Of a stretch of DNA of 64,000 nt, positions 51,400 through 60,831 are shown piece after piece. This DNA comes from Pannonibacter anstelovis (GTDB lineage Bacteria > Pseudomonadota > Alphaproteobacteria > Rhizobiales > Stappiaceae). The notes under the pieces are model-generated. The model worked only from the letters and a program-made list of their open reading frames with translations. It was not told the origin of the DNA and searched no databases. The position numbers were made by a program, and so were the translations under genes. Numbering within the stretch: the first letter of the stretch is position 1; every line of letters starts with the position of its first letter. Location of the stretch: contig NZ_JBAKBF010000002.1 of assembly GCF_036881715.1 (NCBI RefSeq), positions 186,001 to 250,000 on the forward strand, read 5' to 3'.

Positions 51400-52152
51400 T
51401 TAGATAGTGCCGCGCGCGAGAAAATCAGCCTTTGTCTTGGCAGCCAGCTGGTTGACGGCCTCCCAGTTGAGCCGCAGGCCTGCGGCCTCGTCATCACACC
51501 ACATTACCTCTGCCACGATGGCCCGGGGCATGCCCAGCACACGCAGATGGATGGTCTTGCCCAGATGTTTGACACCTGCTGCCTGGACACGGCAACCCGA
51601 ACGGGCAGCGTCAACGATACGGCCCGTGACGCGCCGCGTGCGTTCAGGGTCCGTCAGTACCACCTGAATGGAAACGGCGCGGCGCGCTTCCGCCCGCTTG
51701 CTTGCAGCATCGCTCTGGACGCCGTTAAAGACGATGGTGGCGTCTTCGCCAGCGATGGAGGTGACTGTCGCAGAGCGGAGGCTTTTCTCGTCACCAAAGC
51801 GCAGACCAATGTTCTTCTGCAGCAGCTTGATGTCAGGAGAAGAGATGAGGCATCCCCACTGAGTCAGATTGCTCACTTTGACCGGGATGCAGGTCAAGCG
51901 CTCGATATCAATGGCAAGAACGGCCGGGGGAGCAGCTTCCGGTGCTACGGGCGGCCGTGCGCGGCGCGGGGATGCGTATCCGGAGCCGGCGTCAGCCGGT
52001 TCGGGCACCTTCTCTTGCACCGTTTGCGGTGTCCGGGGTGCATGTGCTTGCACAGGCCGTTTCGCGGGTTCGGGGCCGCGTGCCTCAACAGGCGCCGGTG
52101 CAGGCGCCTGAGCGGGTTTTGTCCGTCTTGTGGTGAATGCTGTATCCGTCAT
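51400..52152 (-). CDS. PilZ-like domain protein
   Basis: About 250 residues from ATG 52152. The N-terminal ~80 residues are Pro/Ala-rich and unstructured. Then come two PilZ-like barrels: the first around LTCIPVKVSNLTQWGCLISS and the second around KRAEARRAVSIQVVL.. GRIVDAARSGCRVQAAG, which retains an RxxxR pattern and a DxxxSG-type turn of the c-di-GMP site, though not the exact consensus. It may bind c-di-GMP or be a degenerate receptor. Alternative starts at 52173 and 52218 add up to 22 residues. Ribosome-binding sites are poor for all. Confidence 0.65.
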   Translation of the reverse strand: MTDTAFTTRRTKPAQAPAPAPVEARGPEPAKRPVQAHAPRTPQTVQEKVPEPADAGSGYASPRRARPPVAPEAAPPAVLAIDIERLTCIPVKVSNLTQWGCLISSPDIKLLQKNIGLRFGDEKSLRSATVTSIAGEDATIVFNGVQSDAASKRAEARRAVSIQVVLTDPERTRRVTGRIVDAARSGCRVQAAGVKHLGKTIHLRVLGMPRAIVAEVMWCDDEAAGLRLNWEAVNQLAAKTKADFLARGTI

Positions 52153-52248
52153 CGAAACCGATGTCCTGCCCATTATAATAAAGCTAGACGGAACAACTTT
52201 AACAATGAGTATATTCACGAGTGCTACGTGCTGGCGAACTGCACCGGC

Positions 52249-53235
52249 TCAAGCAGAAAGTGCCTGTTTTAACGCAAGGAAATCCCGCCAGGCGAGCCGT
52301 TTTTCCAACGGGCTGCGCAGGAGATAGGCCGGGTGATAGGTCGCAATGGCGCGGATCTTCCGGCCGCCCGCATCATACTCCATCCAGCGCCCGCGCATGC
52401 GGCGGATGCCATCCGTGTTGCCCGTCAGCGCCTTGGCGGATGCAGCACCCAGGAAAACCAGAAAATCCGGGTTGGCCAGTTCGATCTGCCGGGCGATGAA
52501 AGGACGGCAGATTTCCGTTTCCTGCGGTGTCGGCGTCCGGTTGCCTGGCGGGCGCCACGGCACAACATTGGCGATGTAGACGGAGGATCTGTCGAGGCCG
52601 ATGGCCGACAGCATCCGGTCCAGCAACTGTCCTGAGCGGCCAACGAAGGGCACGCCGGAGAGATCTTCGTCCCGGCCCGGCGCTTCGCCCACCAGCATGA
52701 CCCTGGCCGAGGGATTGCCATCGGCAAACACCAGCGACTTTGCGGTGAGGCGCAGATTGCAGCCGTTGAAGGCAGCGAGGCAGGCCTTGAGATCTTCCAG
52801 TGTTGCCGCAGACTTCGCGGCTTCCCGGGCAGACTTGACCGCTTGCTCGCCGGGGATGACCGCCGGATCCGTTGAAGTAGAAACAGGAGCCTGCGCCTGC
52901 GGTTCGGGCGCTGCACTGCGGTTGAGTGACGGGAGATTCAGGGGCGGCGGGGCTGCCTGACCGGCAATGCGCGACTGGACCTGGCCCTGCGGCTGCGCCG
53001 GCTGGCTGTAGCTGCTATCGAAGTTGCGGGTCTGTGGCGCCTGTGCTCCCGGCTGCCCCGGTGCTCCGCGCGACTGGCGCACCATGGCGGCTTGCTCTGC
53101 CTCCAGCGCCGACTGGGCAAAACGGTCTATGACTTCATCTTCCACCCAGCCATCCACACCCGCACCCTGGAAAAACTCCAGAAGTGCCTCGATGTGCCGG
53201 GCCGTGAGGCCGGATGCTGAGAAAGACGTGATCAT
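52249..53235 (-). CDS. uracil-DNA glycosylase, family 4
   Basis: A 328-residue DNA repair enzyme that removes uracil. The catalytic domain (~145-328) shows GEAPGRDED at 183-191 (motif A) and HPAYLLRSP near 296 (motif B), with FVGRSGQLLDRML and NVVPWRPPGNRTPTPQE between, as in the heat-stable [4Fe-4S] family. The Cys pattern is atypical: ACLAAFNGC replaces the usual CxxC, so the cluster may differ. Residues 1-145 are a long Pro/Gln/Ala-rich extension absent from small family members. Start at ATG 53235. Confidence 0.9.
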   Translation of the reverse strand: MITSFSASGLTARHIEALLEFFQGAGVDGWVEDEVIDRFAQSALEAEQAAMVRQSRGAPGQPGAQAPQTRNFDSSYSQPAQPQGQVQSRIAGQAAPPPLNLPSLNRSAAPEPQAQAPVSTSTDPAVIPGEQAVKSAREAAKSAATLEDLKACLAAFNGCNLRLTAKSLVFADGNPSARVMLVGEAPGRDEDLSGVPFVGRSGQLLDRMLSAIGLDRSSVYIANVVPWRPPGNRTPTPQETEICRPFIARQIELANPDFLVFLGAASAKALTGNTDGIRRMRGRWMEYDAGGRKIRAIATYHPAYLLRSPLEKRLAWRDFLALKQALSA

Positions 53236-53337
53236 GCCGCCAATGTAACGGGAGATGGCGCAAACACAACAGACCTTACCCCGCTCTCCCGTGATATCGC
53301 TTTCATTCCTGCGGCAAGCTGGCGGGTTGACTAACGC

Positions 53338-53351
53338 TTACGTTAACGTAA
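53338..53351. promoter_or_regulatory. palindromic operator upstream of the ETF-QO gene
   Basis: TTACGTTAACGTAA is a perfect 14-base palindrome 153 bases before the ETF-QO start. It resembles the ACGT-half-site motif I recall for LiuR-type MerR regulators of branched-chain amino acid and fatty acid breakdown in proteobacteria, and ETF-QO genes belong to that regulon. Strand and promoter are not defined. Confidence 0.5.
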
Positions 53352-53504
53352 AGTCCTAACCAGCCGAAACGGAGGAATTGCAGGTCCGCTTGAGCTGCTC
53401 TAAAGAGGACGCGACGCTTAGACAGTCAAGCGGGCAGGGTGGGGCCGCCTGCTGCAATTGCGCCAGTCTGTTCGCAGTCTGGCGTGCTTGAGAGGGAGAG
53501 TGCG

Positions 53505-55181
53505 ATGACGGAAGAGCTTGAGCTGCCCGAGCGCGAAAGCATGGATTTTGACGTGGTGATTGTCGGCGCTGGCCCTGCTGGCCTTTCCGCTGCCATTCGC
53601 CTCAAGCAGATCGCTAACGAGAAGGGCGAAGAGCTGTCCGTCGTGGTCCTGGAGAAGGGCTCGGAAGTCGGCGCGCATATTCTGTCCGGCGCGGTCATCG
53701 ATCCGATCGCTCTTGACCGCCTGCTGCCGGATTGGCGCAGCGAGGATACGCCCATCAAGACGGCGGTGACGGCTGACCATTTCCTCGTGCTGGGACCTGC
53801 CGGCTCCATGCGCCTGCCGAATGTTCTGATGCCCAAGCTGATGAACAACCACGGCAACTACATCGTTTCGCTGGGCAACGTCTGCCGCTGGCTGGCCACC
53901 AAGGCCGAAGAGCTGGGCGTGGAGATTTATCCCGGCTTTGCCGCCGCTGAAGTGCTCTATGACGAAGAGGGCAAGGTTGTTGGCGTCGCCACCGGCGACA
54001 TGGGCATTGGCCGTGACGGCAAGCCCAATCACAACTACACCCGCGGCATGGAGCTGCGCGGAAAGTATGTGCTGATTGCCGAAGGCGTGCGCGGCTCGCT
54101 CGCCAAGCAGCTGATCTCCCGCTTTGAGCTGGACAAGGATGCAGATGTGCCGAAATTCGGCATTGGCATCAAGGAACTGTGGCAGATCGACCCGGCGAAG
54201 CACAAGCTGGGGCTGGTGCAGCACTCCTTCGGCTGGCCTCTGGACAACCGCACGGGTGGCGGCTCTTTCCTCTATCATCTCGAAGACAATCAGGTCGCCG
54301 TCGGCTTCGTGGTTCATCTGAACTACCAGAACCCGCACCTGTCGCCCTTCGACGAGTTCCAGCGCTTCAAGACCCATCCGGCGATCCGTGAAACCTTCGA
54401 GGGCGGCAAGCGGCTTGCCTATGGTGCGCGCGCCATCACCGAAGGCGGCTACCAGTCGGTGCCGAAGCTTTCGTTCCCTGGCGGCCTGCTGATTGGCTGC
54501 TCCGCCGGTTTCGTCAACGTGCCGCGCATCAAGGGCTCTCACAACGCCATGCTCTCGGGCATGATTGCAGCCGAGCATGTGATGGACGCACTGGGCCGCG
54601 GCGAGACCAATGCGGAGCTGACGGCCTTCGATACCGCCTGGCGCGAAAGCGACATCGGCAAGGACCTGAAGAAGGTGCGCAACGTCAAGCCGCTGTGGTC
54701 GCGCTTTGGCGCGGTGATGGGCGTCATGCTCGGTGGCCTCGACATGTGGACGAACGAGCTGTTCGGCTTCTCCTTCTTCGGCACCATGAAGCACGGCAAG
54801 ACCGATGCACAGAGCCTGAAGCCGGCCGCCGAGTGCAAGCCGATCGCCTATCCGAAGCCCGATGGAGTCGTCTCCTTCGACAAGCTGTCCTCGGTGTTCC
54901 TATCCAACACCAATCATGAGGAGGATCAGCCGATCCATCTGAAGGTGAAGGACATGGCGCTGCAGAAGTCGTCGGAGCACGACGTCTACGGCGGCCCGTC
55001 GAACCGCTATTGCCCGGCCGGTGTCTATGAATGGGTCGAGGAAGGCGAGGGTGCGCCCCGCTTCCAGATCAACGCGCAGAACTGCGTCCACTGCAAGACC
55101 TGTGACATCAAGGACCCGAACGGCAACATCACCTGGACGGTGCCGGAAGGCTCCGGCGGCCCGAACTACCCGAACATGTAA
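53505..55181 (+). CDS. electron transfer flavoprotein-ubiquinone oxidoreductase
   Basis: A 558-residue inner-membrane-associated enzyme passing electrons from ETF (fatty acid and amino acid dehydrogenases) to ubiquinone. FAD is bound by VVIVGAGPAGLSAAI (18-32). The C-terminal [4Fe-4S] ligands are in YCPAGVYEW and NCVHCKTCDIKDP. The FPNVLMPKLMNNHGNYIVSLG and FGWPLDNRTGGGSFLYH segments are characteristic. ATG 53505 has GAGGGAG upstream. The ETF subunits are not in this window. Confidence 0.96.
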   Translation: MTEELELPERESMDFDVVIVGAGPAGLSAAIRLKQIANEKGEELSVVVLEKGSEVGAHILSGAVIDPIALDRLLPDWRSEDTPIKTAVTADHFLVLGPAGSMRLPNVLMPKLMNNHGNYIVSLGNVCRWLATKAEELGVEIYPGFAAAEVLYDEEGKVVGVATGDMGIGRDGKPNHNYTRGMELRGKYVLIAEGVRGSLAKQLISRFELDKDADVPKFGIGIKELWQIDPAKHKLGLVQHSFGWPLDNRTGGGSFLYHLEDNQVAVGFVVHLNYQNPHLSPFDEFQRFKTHPAIRETFEGGKRLAYGARAITEGGYQSVPKLSFPGGLLIGCSAGFVNVPRIKGSHNAMLSGMIAAEHVMDALGRGETNAELTAFDTAWRESDIGKDLKKVRNVKPLWSRFGAVMGVMLGGLDMWTNELFGFSFFGTMKHGKTDAQSLKPAAECKPIAYPKPDGVVSFDKLSSVFLSNTNHEEDQPIHLKVKDMALQKSSEHDVYGGPSNRYCPAGVYEWVEEGEGAPRFQINAQNCVHCKTCDIKDPNGNITWTVPEGSGGPNYPNM

Positions 55182-55189
55182 AACCTCTT

Positions 55190-55228
55190 CAGCCCCCGGC
55201 GAGCCCAGCTTTCCGGGGGCTGTTTTTT
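55190..55228 (+). terminator. ETF-QO gene terminator
   Basis: Stem CAGCCCCCGG / CCGGGGGCTG with a 13-base loop followed by TTTTTT, eight bases after the stop. Confidence 0.93.
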
Positions 55229-55278
55229 GGTGGGGGAGGAGCACACAGGAACACTCCCGCGCCGTCCCGCAGATTCTG

Positions 55279-55444
55279 CGTCGTCCCGGACGAAGCGGAG
55301 ATCCGGGAACCACTCGCTTCCAGAGCAATGAGATGTGTTGACGCCGGAACGGCTTGCATCGGGCGAGAGCCTGCCGCCAGGCCGTGGGCAATCGCCCTTC
55401 TCTGCAAACGAATAGTCCCCGGCTCGCGCTACGCTTGGCCGGGG
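55279..55444. repeat. intergenic hairpin repeats
   Basis: The gap 55229-55690 has no supportable gene. It holds two inverted-repeat elements: TCCCGGA.. TCCGGGA (55284-55308) within a CGTCCCGGACGAAGCG block, and CCCCGGC.. GCCGGGG (55417-55444). The first has the form of short palindromic repeats that occur many times in Hyphomicrobiales intergenic DNA, and a related copy is at 62383-62405 here. Confidence 0.55.
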
Positions 55445-55690
55445 TGACTCTGTGCCGGTCATAGCGCCGGTACATGGGCGTATGGCGGCAGGTGGGGCGT
55501 TGCTGTGCAAATCATTCAACGTCTTAACCATAGCCAGCGTGCCGAAGAAAAATTAACGCAGGGGCAGACTGGAAATTTCGCGGCATTAACTCCTTCTCAA
55601 GGTTAACAGGACAAACTCAAGGTCAAATCTTGATGGGATATCCCCTGTTGCGTTCGCGGCCCTGTAAAGGCGCGGAAGGTTGGAGTTGCG

Positions 55691-56929
55691 TTGCGTATGT
55701 TTGGCCCGGTTTATCTCTGCGGCAAGCCTATCCGACCGCGCCGGCGCTTCAAGCTCCGTCACGCGCTGGCTGTCGCCCCCCTCGCTTTCATCGGCCTCAC
55801 GGCGTCCACCGGCCAGCAGGATATCAGTGCGCTGATGTCTGCCGGAGGCAAGCCTTCCTGGATGCAGGCGCTGGAAACCGTCGATTTCAGCTCTCAGCTT
55901 CCCCCCACGCTGACCTTGGCACAGGCAACACCCTTGCCGTCCTCAGAGCCGGCGCAGGAAGGTGCCACTGTTTCGGCACCGCAGGGCATGCAGAATACCG
56001 CGATCAAGGGACTGGAGCCTCTGGTGCGCGAGACGCTGCCCACGGAAGTGCCGGACGAGATCCGGATCAACCGTACCGGCAAGGGCGACCGTTTCATGTC
56101 CATGGCACCGGACCGGGAAATGCTGGAGCAGGCCTCTGGCTCGGTCTATTCCATGGCCAGCCTCATCGGAAACGGCGGCCAGGCCGACATGCCGCGCGTT
56201 GCCTTCGTCAAGCCTGAGCCGCTGACGGCGGATCAGCGCAATCAGTTCGCCAGCGCCGCGAAGCAGCCGAAGGGCGGCCGCCGCAAGGGCACGGAAGAGG
56301 CGGGCGATCCGATGGATCTGCAGCGCATGATGATGGCGCGTAACGCGGCAGCTGCAGGCTTCTCCCTTGTGTCTGCCTATGCGCCTGAGGCGGCCGACAC
56401 GTCCCGCGATCCATTTACGGCTCTGTTCGGCCCGCAGTATGAAGTGGACCTGCCGCCACCGGAAGATCCGCAGAATCCGCATTGGTGGGCGCAGAAGCCG
56501 CTGCCGCTGTCCGTGGCAGAGCCGAAGGAACAGCGTTGCATGGCAGAGGCGCTGTACTTTGAAGCACGCGGCGAATCTGAGGACGGGCAGATCGCCGTTG
56601 GTCAGGTGGTTCTGAACCGTGTGAAGAACCCGGCCTATCCCAACTCCATCTGCGAAGTGGTCTACCAGAACCGGACAAAGCGCAACCAGTGCCAGTTCTC
56701 CTTCGCCTGCGACGGTATCCCTGACCGGATCACCTCGCCGGATGCCTGGGCTACGGCACAGCGCCTCGCCAAGCAGGTGATTTCAGGCCAGCAGTATCTG
56801 AAGATGGTGGATGCCTCGACGCATTATCACGCCACCTACGTGAAGCCGCGCTGGGCCGGTCAAATGAACAAGCGCGGCCAGATCGGCCTGCACATCTTCT
56901 ACAAGACCAAGGCCGGCGGCTGGAACTGA
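55691..56929 (+). CDS. cell-wall hydrolase, SleB-like
   Basis: A 412-residue probable envelope protein. The N-terminus is basic with a hydrophobic stretch (ALAVAPLAFIGLTASTG, ~27-43), acting as anchor or signal; the middle (~45-270) is poorly conserved and Pro/Ala-rich. The C-terminal ~135 residues are the SleB-type hydrolase domain: CMAEALYFEARGESEDGQIAVGQVVLNRV with the catalytic Glu, ICEVVYQ, CQFSFACDG and DASTHYHATYVKPRW. It probably cleaves peptidoglycan at N-acetylglucosamine/muramic bonds. TTG 55691 fits the GGAG site best; ATG 55697 is also possible. Confidence 0.9.
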   Translation: MRMFGPVYLCGKPIRPRRRFKLRHALAVAPLAFIGLTASTGQQDISALMSAGGKPSWMQALETVDFSSQLPPTLTLAQATPLPSSEPAQEGATVSAPQGMQNTAIKGLEPLVRETLPTEVPDEIRINRTGKGDRFMSMAPDREMLEQASGSVYSMASLIGNGGQADMPRVAFVKPEPLTADQRNQFASAAKQPKGGRRKGTEEAGDPMDLQRMMMARNAAAAGFSLVSAYAPEAADTSRDPFTALFGPQYEVDLPPPEDPQNPHWWAQKPLPLSVAEPKEQRCMAEALYFEARGESEDGQIAVGQVVLNRVKNPAYPNSICEVVYQNRTKRNQCQFSFACDGIPDRITSPDAWATAQRLAKQVISGQQYLKMVDASTHYHATYVKPRWAGQMNKRGQIGLHIFYKTKAGGWN

Positions 56930-56973
56930 GGTTGATCAGGAAAGACTGAGAGGCGGCTATGCCGCCCCTCAGC

Positions 56974-57834
56974 TCATTCGATGCCGATATCGAGCCCCAG
57001 ATCGAGAACAGGGGCGGAGTGGGTGATCCAGCCGGAGGAGATGAGGTCAACGCCAGCCTCGGCTACGGCTCGCACGGTGGTCTCGTCGATGCCGCCGGAA
57101 GCTTCCAGCAGCACCTTACCGCCGGCAATGGAAACGGCCTCGCGCAGCCGGTCCGGGCCCATGTTGTCCAGCATGATCACATCAGGTTTGGCGTCCAGTG
57201 CTTCGCGCAGCTGGTCCAGCGTGTCCACTTCCACCTCGATCTTCACCAGATGTCCGGCAAAGGCCTTGGCCGAGTGGATCGCCTTTGCCACACCGCCTGC
57301 AACGGCGATGTGATTATCCTTGATCAGGATCGCATCATCGAGGCCGAAGCGGTGGTTGGAGCCGCCGCCACAGCGCACGGCGTATTTTTCAAAGGCGCGC
57401 AGGCCGGGGGTCGTCTTGCGGGTGCAGACGATCTTCGCCTTCGTATGCGCAATGGCATCGGCAAAACGGGCAGTCGCCGTGGCGATGCCGGAGATGCGGC
57501 CCAGATAATTCAGTGCCACGCGCTCCGCCGCCAGCAGCGCCCGTGCAGGGCCGTCGATGCGGGCGACGATTGCGCCCGGCGTCAGCCTTGCGCCGTCACG
57601 GGTCAGCACGTCTACCTTCAGTTTTGGCGACGTGAGGGCGAAGGCGGTTATGGCAAGGTCAATGCCTGCCAGCACGCCGTTCTTGCGCGCAGCGATGACG
57701 GCGCTTGCCGGTACATCCGGGCCGATGGTGGCCTGCGAGGTGATATCCCCGGCGCGGCCCCAGTCTTCCAGCAGGGCAGCGCGCACTGCATCTTCCACCA
57801 TCAGATGCGGCAGTTCGGGCAGAAAGGCGGTCAT
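56974..57834 (-). CDS. nadC: nicotinate-nucleotide pyrophosphorylase (carboxylating)
   Basis: A 286-residue quinolinate phosphoribosyltransferase making nicotinic acid mononucleotide. EDWGRAGDITSQAT, RKTTPGLRAFEKYAVRCGGGSNHRFGLDDAILIKDNH and ASGGIDETTVRAVAEAGVDLISSGWITHSA form the active site. Its ATG overlaps the nadB stop by four bases, so it is the last gene of nadA-nadB-nadC. Confidence 0.96.
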   Translation of the reverse strand: MTAFLPELPHLMVEDAVRAALLEDWGRAGDITSQATIGPDVPASAVIAARKNGVLAGIDLAITAFALTSPKLKVDVLTRDGARLTPGAIVARIDGPARALLAAERVALNYLGRISGIATATARFADAIAHTKAKIVCTRKTTPGLRAFEKYAVRCGGGSNHRFGLDDAILIKDNHIAVAGGVAKAIHSAKAFAGHLVKIEVEVDTLDQLREALDAKPDVIMLDNMGPDRLREAVSIAGGKVLLEASGGIDETTVRAVAEAGVDLISSGWITHSAPVLDLGLDIGIE

Positions 57835-59483
57835 GCGCTTTCTCCAGCCATGTTGGCAAGGTCGAAACCTGCCAGCGGCTCTTTCACCGCTTCACTGGCG
57901 CCTGCTGCGGCCGCGTTGACCTGATCCAGCGTCAGATAGCTGCGCTTGGCCTGTGCCGCATCGGCCTGCGGGAAATCGGACCGGTAATGCGCGCCCCGGC
58001 TTTCCTTGCGCAGGAAAGCGGCTGCGGCCACGATCTTGCCCGCAAGCATCATGTTGCGGATGGAGGTGCGCTGCACCCGCGCCTCAGCCGCGGCAATGCG
58101 GGCAAGGGCGGTTTGCAGCCCGTCTGCGTCCCGCTCCACGCCGACCAGATCATTCATGGTCTGGCGCAGGATGGAGATGGCCGTGCGCTCATCATGGTTG
58201 CGCTGGCTGGGCAGGCCCGGCTCGTCGTCCAGCTCCTCCCAATAGGCGGTGCGCGGGGTCGGCATCAGGCCCTGAATGTCTTCGGCGATGCGTGCGGCAA
58301 AGACGACCGCTTCCAGCAGCGAGTTGGAGGCCAGCCGGTTGGCGCCATGGGCACCGGTGGAGGCGACTTCGCCAGCGGCCCACAGGCCGTCCAGCGAGGT
58401 GCGGCCGTTCGCATCCGTCAGCACGCCGCCCATGTGATAATGCTCTGCCGGGGCAATCGGGATCGGCTGCGTCACCGGGTCGATGCCGGCAGCCATGCAG
58501 GTGGCGTAAACGGTCGGGAAATGTTCGGCAAAGCCTGCGCCGATTGCCTCCCGGCAATCAAGGAACACGCCACGCCCGGCGGCCCGCTCGCGGAAGACAG
58601 CACGGGCGACGATGTCACGCGGGGCCAGTTCGGCCAGCGGGTGCACGTTCTGCATGAAACGCTCACCGGCGGCATTCACGAGGATTGCGCCTTCGCCGCG
58701 CAGGGCTTCGGTGGCGAGCGGTGCCGGATCCCGGCCAAGGTCCAGTGCTGTCGGATGGAACTGCACGAATTCCGCATCCGCCAGCACGGCCCCGGCGCGG
58801 GCAGCCATGCCGAGGCCGTGGCCATTGGCCTCACCCGGATTGGTGGTGACCGAGTAGAGATGGCCGATGCCGCCGGAAGCCAGAACAACGGCCGGTGCCT
58901 GGAAAGCGAGACGCTCCAGCCCGCCGCGGCGGCGGGCCATTACGCCCGTGACATAGCGGCCTTCGGTGATCAGGCTCTCGCCCAGATAGCCTTCGATGAC
59001 GCGGATGGACGGTGTGTTGCGCACGGCTGCGACCAGCGCATCCATGATGGCGCGTCCGGCCATGTCGCCGCGCACGCGCACTACGCGGCTCTGGGAATGC
59101 GCGGCCTCGCGGGAGACCTGCAGGCGTCCTTCCAGATCCTTGTCGAACGGCACGCCATAGCTCAGCAGGTCATGCACCCGTCGCGGCGCTTCCGCCGTCA
59201 TCATGGCAACGATCTTGTCCTGGCAGATGCCGCCGCCCACGGCCAGGGTATCTGCGAGATGGCTTTCGGATGTGTCCCCGTCGGAAACGGCAGCGGCAAT
59301 GCCGCCCTGCGCCCAGGCCGAGGAAGCCCCTTCACCAATCGGTGCATTGCTGATGATGGTGACGGGACGCGGGCTGAGTTTCAGCGCGCAGAACAGGCCC
59401 GCCAGACCGCCTCCGAGGATCACCACATCGTCCACGCCGCGCGCAGACAGGGAGGGGGCCAGGAATTCGCTACGTATTGCCAT
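57831..59483 (-). CDS. nadB: L-aspartate oxidase
   Basis: A 550-residue FAD enzyme oxidising L-aspartate to iminoaspartate, the first step of de novo NAD synthesis. VVILGGGLAGLFCALKL binds FAD; HMGGVLTDANGRTSLDGLWAAGE and GAHGANRLASNSLLEAVVFA are in the catalytic and FAD-binding parts. ATG 59483 gives the normal N-terminus; an upstream in-frame start adds an unconserved leader. The 143-base gap to nadA contains no gene. Confidence 0.95.
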   Translation of the reverse strand: MAIRSEFLAPSLSARGVDDVVILGGGLAGLFCALKLSPRPVTIISNAPIGEGASSAWAQGGIAAAVSDGDTSESHLADTLAVGGGICQDKIVAMMTAEAPRRVHDLLSYGVPFDKDLEGRLQVSREAAHSQSRVVRVRGDMAGRAIMDALVAAVRNTPSIRVIEGYLGESLITEGRYVTGVMARRRGGLERLAFQAPAVVLASGGIGHLYSVTTNPGEANGHGLGMAARAGAVLADAEFVQFHPTALDLGRDPAPLATEALRGEGAILVNAAGERFMQNVHPLAELAPRDIVARAVFRERAAGRGVFLDCREAIGAGFAEHFPTVYATCMAAGIDPVTQPIPIAPAEHYHMGGVLTDANGRTSLDGLWAAGEVASTGAHGANRLASNSLLEAVVFAARIAEDIQGLMPTPRTAYWEELDDEPGLPSQRNHDERTAISILRQTMNDLVGVERDADGLQTALARIAAAEARVQRTSIRNMMLAGKIVAAAAFLRKESRGAHYRSDFPQADAAQAKRSYLTLDQVNAAAAGASEAVKEPLAGFDLANMAGESA

Positions 59484-59626
59484 CGCAGGGGCTTTCCAAA
59501 CGGCGCCGGAAGGCAGCTCCGCCTCCGGCCGCAAGGCCGAACCCGGACAGATGGGGGGAGGAAAGGTCCGGGCCGGTCAGAAAACAGGACAGGCCGACGC
59601 GTCAGGGTGACGCGCCAGCTTGCCGG

Positions 59627-60712
59627 TCAGCTCTTCAGGTTGATCATACGTTCCACCGCCCGGCGCGCAAGGCCGGCAACTGCGGGATCAACCGTGACTT
59701 CTTCCTTCATCTCGATCAGGGCATCGAGGATCTTGGACAGAGTGATGCGCTTCATGTGCGGGCACAGGTTGCAGGGGCGGATATAGTCCACGCCCGGCGT
59801 TTCGCTCGCCACATTGTCCGCCATGGAGCACTCGGTGATCATCATCACCTTGGCGGGCTTCTTTTCCTTCACCCAGTCGATCATGTGCTTGGTGGAGCCG
59901 GCAAAGTCGGCTTCTTCCACCACTTCCGGCGGGCACTCCGGATGGGCGATGATCTTCACATCCGGATCGATCTTGCGGTAGTCGCGCAGCTCCTGCGCGG
60001 TGAAGCGCTCATGCACCTCGCAGGCGCCGTCCCAGATCAGCACTTCCACGTTGGTCTTGCGGGCGACGTTGGCAGCCAGATATTTGTCCGGGATCAGGAA
60101 CACCCGGTCCACGCCAAGGCTCTCTACCACTTCCACCGCGTTTGACGAGGTGCAGCAGATGTCACACTCGGCCTTCACGGCGGCAGAGGTGTTCACATAG
60201 GTGATGATCGGCACACCGGGATTGCGCTCGCGCAGGCCGCGCACATCCTCTGCAGTGATGGACTCGGCCAGCGAGCAGCCGGCGCGGCTGTCGGGGATCA
60301 GCACCGTCTTCGACGGATTGAGGATCTTGGAAGTCTCGGCCATGAAATGCACGCCGCACTGGACGATCACGTCCGCGCTGGTGCGCGTTGCCTCGATGGC
60401 CAGCTGCAGGCTGTCGCCCACCACATCCGCCACGCCATGATAGATGTCCGGCGTCATGTAGTTATGCGCCAGAATGACGGCGTTGCGCTCCTTCTTGAGC
60501 TTGTTGATCGCATGGATCGTCGGCGCAAGAGCGGGCCACTCGATGGCGGGAATGATATGCTTGACCTTCTCGTAGATGGGCGCCGTCTCGCGCGCGACCT
60601 CTTCCGTGTAGGCAAGATCCGGACGGTTCACCGCACCATGACGGTCAATCGCCAGTTCCGCTGCAGGCCTGGCCTCGCAGGCGGAACGTGAGGAAATCAG
60701 CGTGGTAGCCAT
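59627..60712 (-). CDS. nadA: quinolinate synthase
   Basis: A 361-residue enzyme condensing iminoaspartate with dihydroxyacetone phosphate to quinolinate. The cluster Cys are in IVQCGVHFMAE, CDICCTSSNAVEVV and IRPCNLCPHMKRITL; VILAHNYMTPDIYHGVAD and IPDKYLAANVAR are other family marks. It is first in the nadABC operon and is preceded by two probable NadQ sites. Confidence 0.96.
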   Translation of the reverse strand: MATTLISSRSACEARPAAELAIDRHGAVNRPDLAYTEEVARETAPIYEKVKHIIPAIEWPALAPTIHAINKLKKERNAVILAHNYMTPDIYHGVADVVGDSLQLAIEATRTSADVIVQCGVHFMAETSKILNPSKTVLIPDSRAGCSLAESITAEDVRGLRERNPGVPIITYVNTSAAVKAECDICCTSSNAVEVVESLGVDRVFLIPDKYLAANVARKTNVEVLIWDGACEVHERFTAQELRDYRKIDPDVKIIAHPECPPEVVEEADFAGSTKHMIDWVKEKKPAKVMMITECSMADNVASETPGVDYIRPCNLCPHMKRITLSKILDALIEMKEEVTVDPAVAGLARRAVERMINLKS

Positions 60713-60744
60713 AGGGCCGTACTCCCTTTGGAGCTCAGATCCAT

Positions 60745-60763
60745 TATGCTCATTTTGAGCATA
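60745..60763 (-). promoter_or_regulatory. NadQ operator upstream of nadA
   Basis: TATGCTCA-TTT-TGAGCATA, perfect 8-3-8 palindrome, 32 bases upstream of the nadA start. It has the form expected for the NadQ box, and nadQ itself lies 1.7 kb beyond it (62459-63439). Bound NadQ would block the nadABC promoter. Confidence 0.75.
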
Positions 60764-60812
60764 TGGCCGGTAAAAGAAAACGGGACTTACCGCCCCTTAC
60801 CTGCCACCGTCT

Positions 60813-60831
60813 TTTGCTCTTCCTGAGCTTA
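60813..60831 (-). promoter_or_regulatory. second, weaker NadQ-like site
   Basis: TTTGCTCT-TCC-TGAGCTTA has the same 8-3-8 geometry and matches the main box at 13 of 16 arm positions. Its centre is 68 bases from the first, so two dimers could bind cooperatively or form a small loop. Confidence 0.55.

Noticed and set aside
52249..53235. Uracil-DNA glycosylase as a phage-type or fused polymerase gene
   Set aside because: The N-terminal extension is low-complexity Pro/Gln sequence with no polymerase-like motifs; the catalytic part is an ordinary family 4 enzyme.
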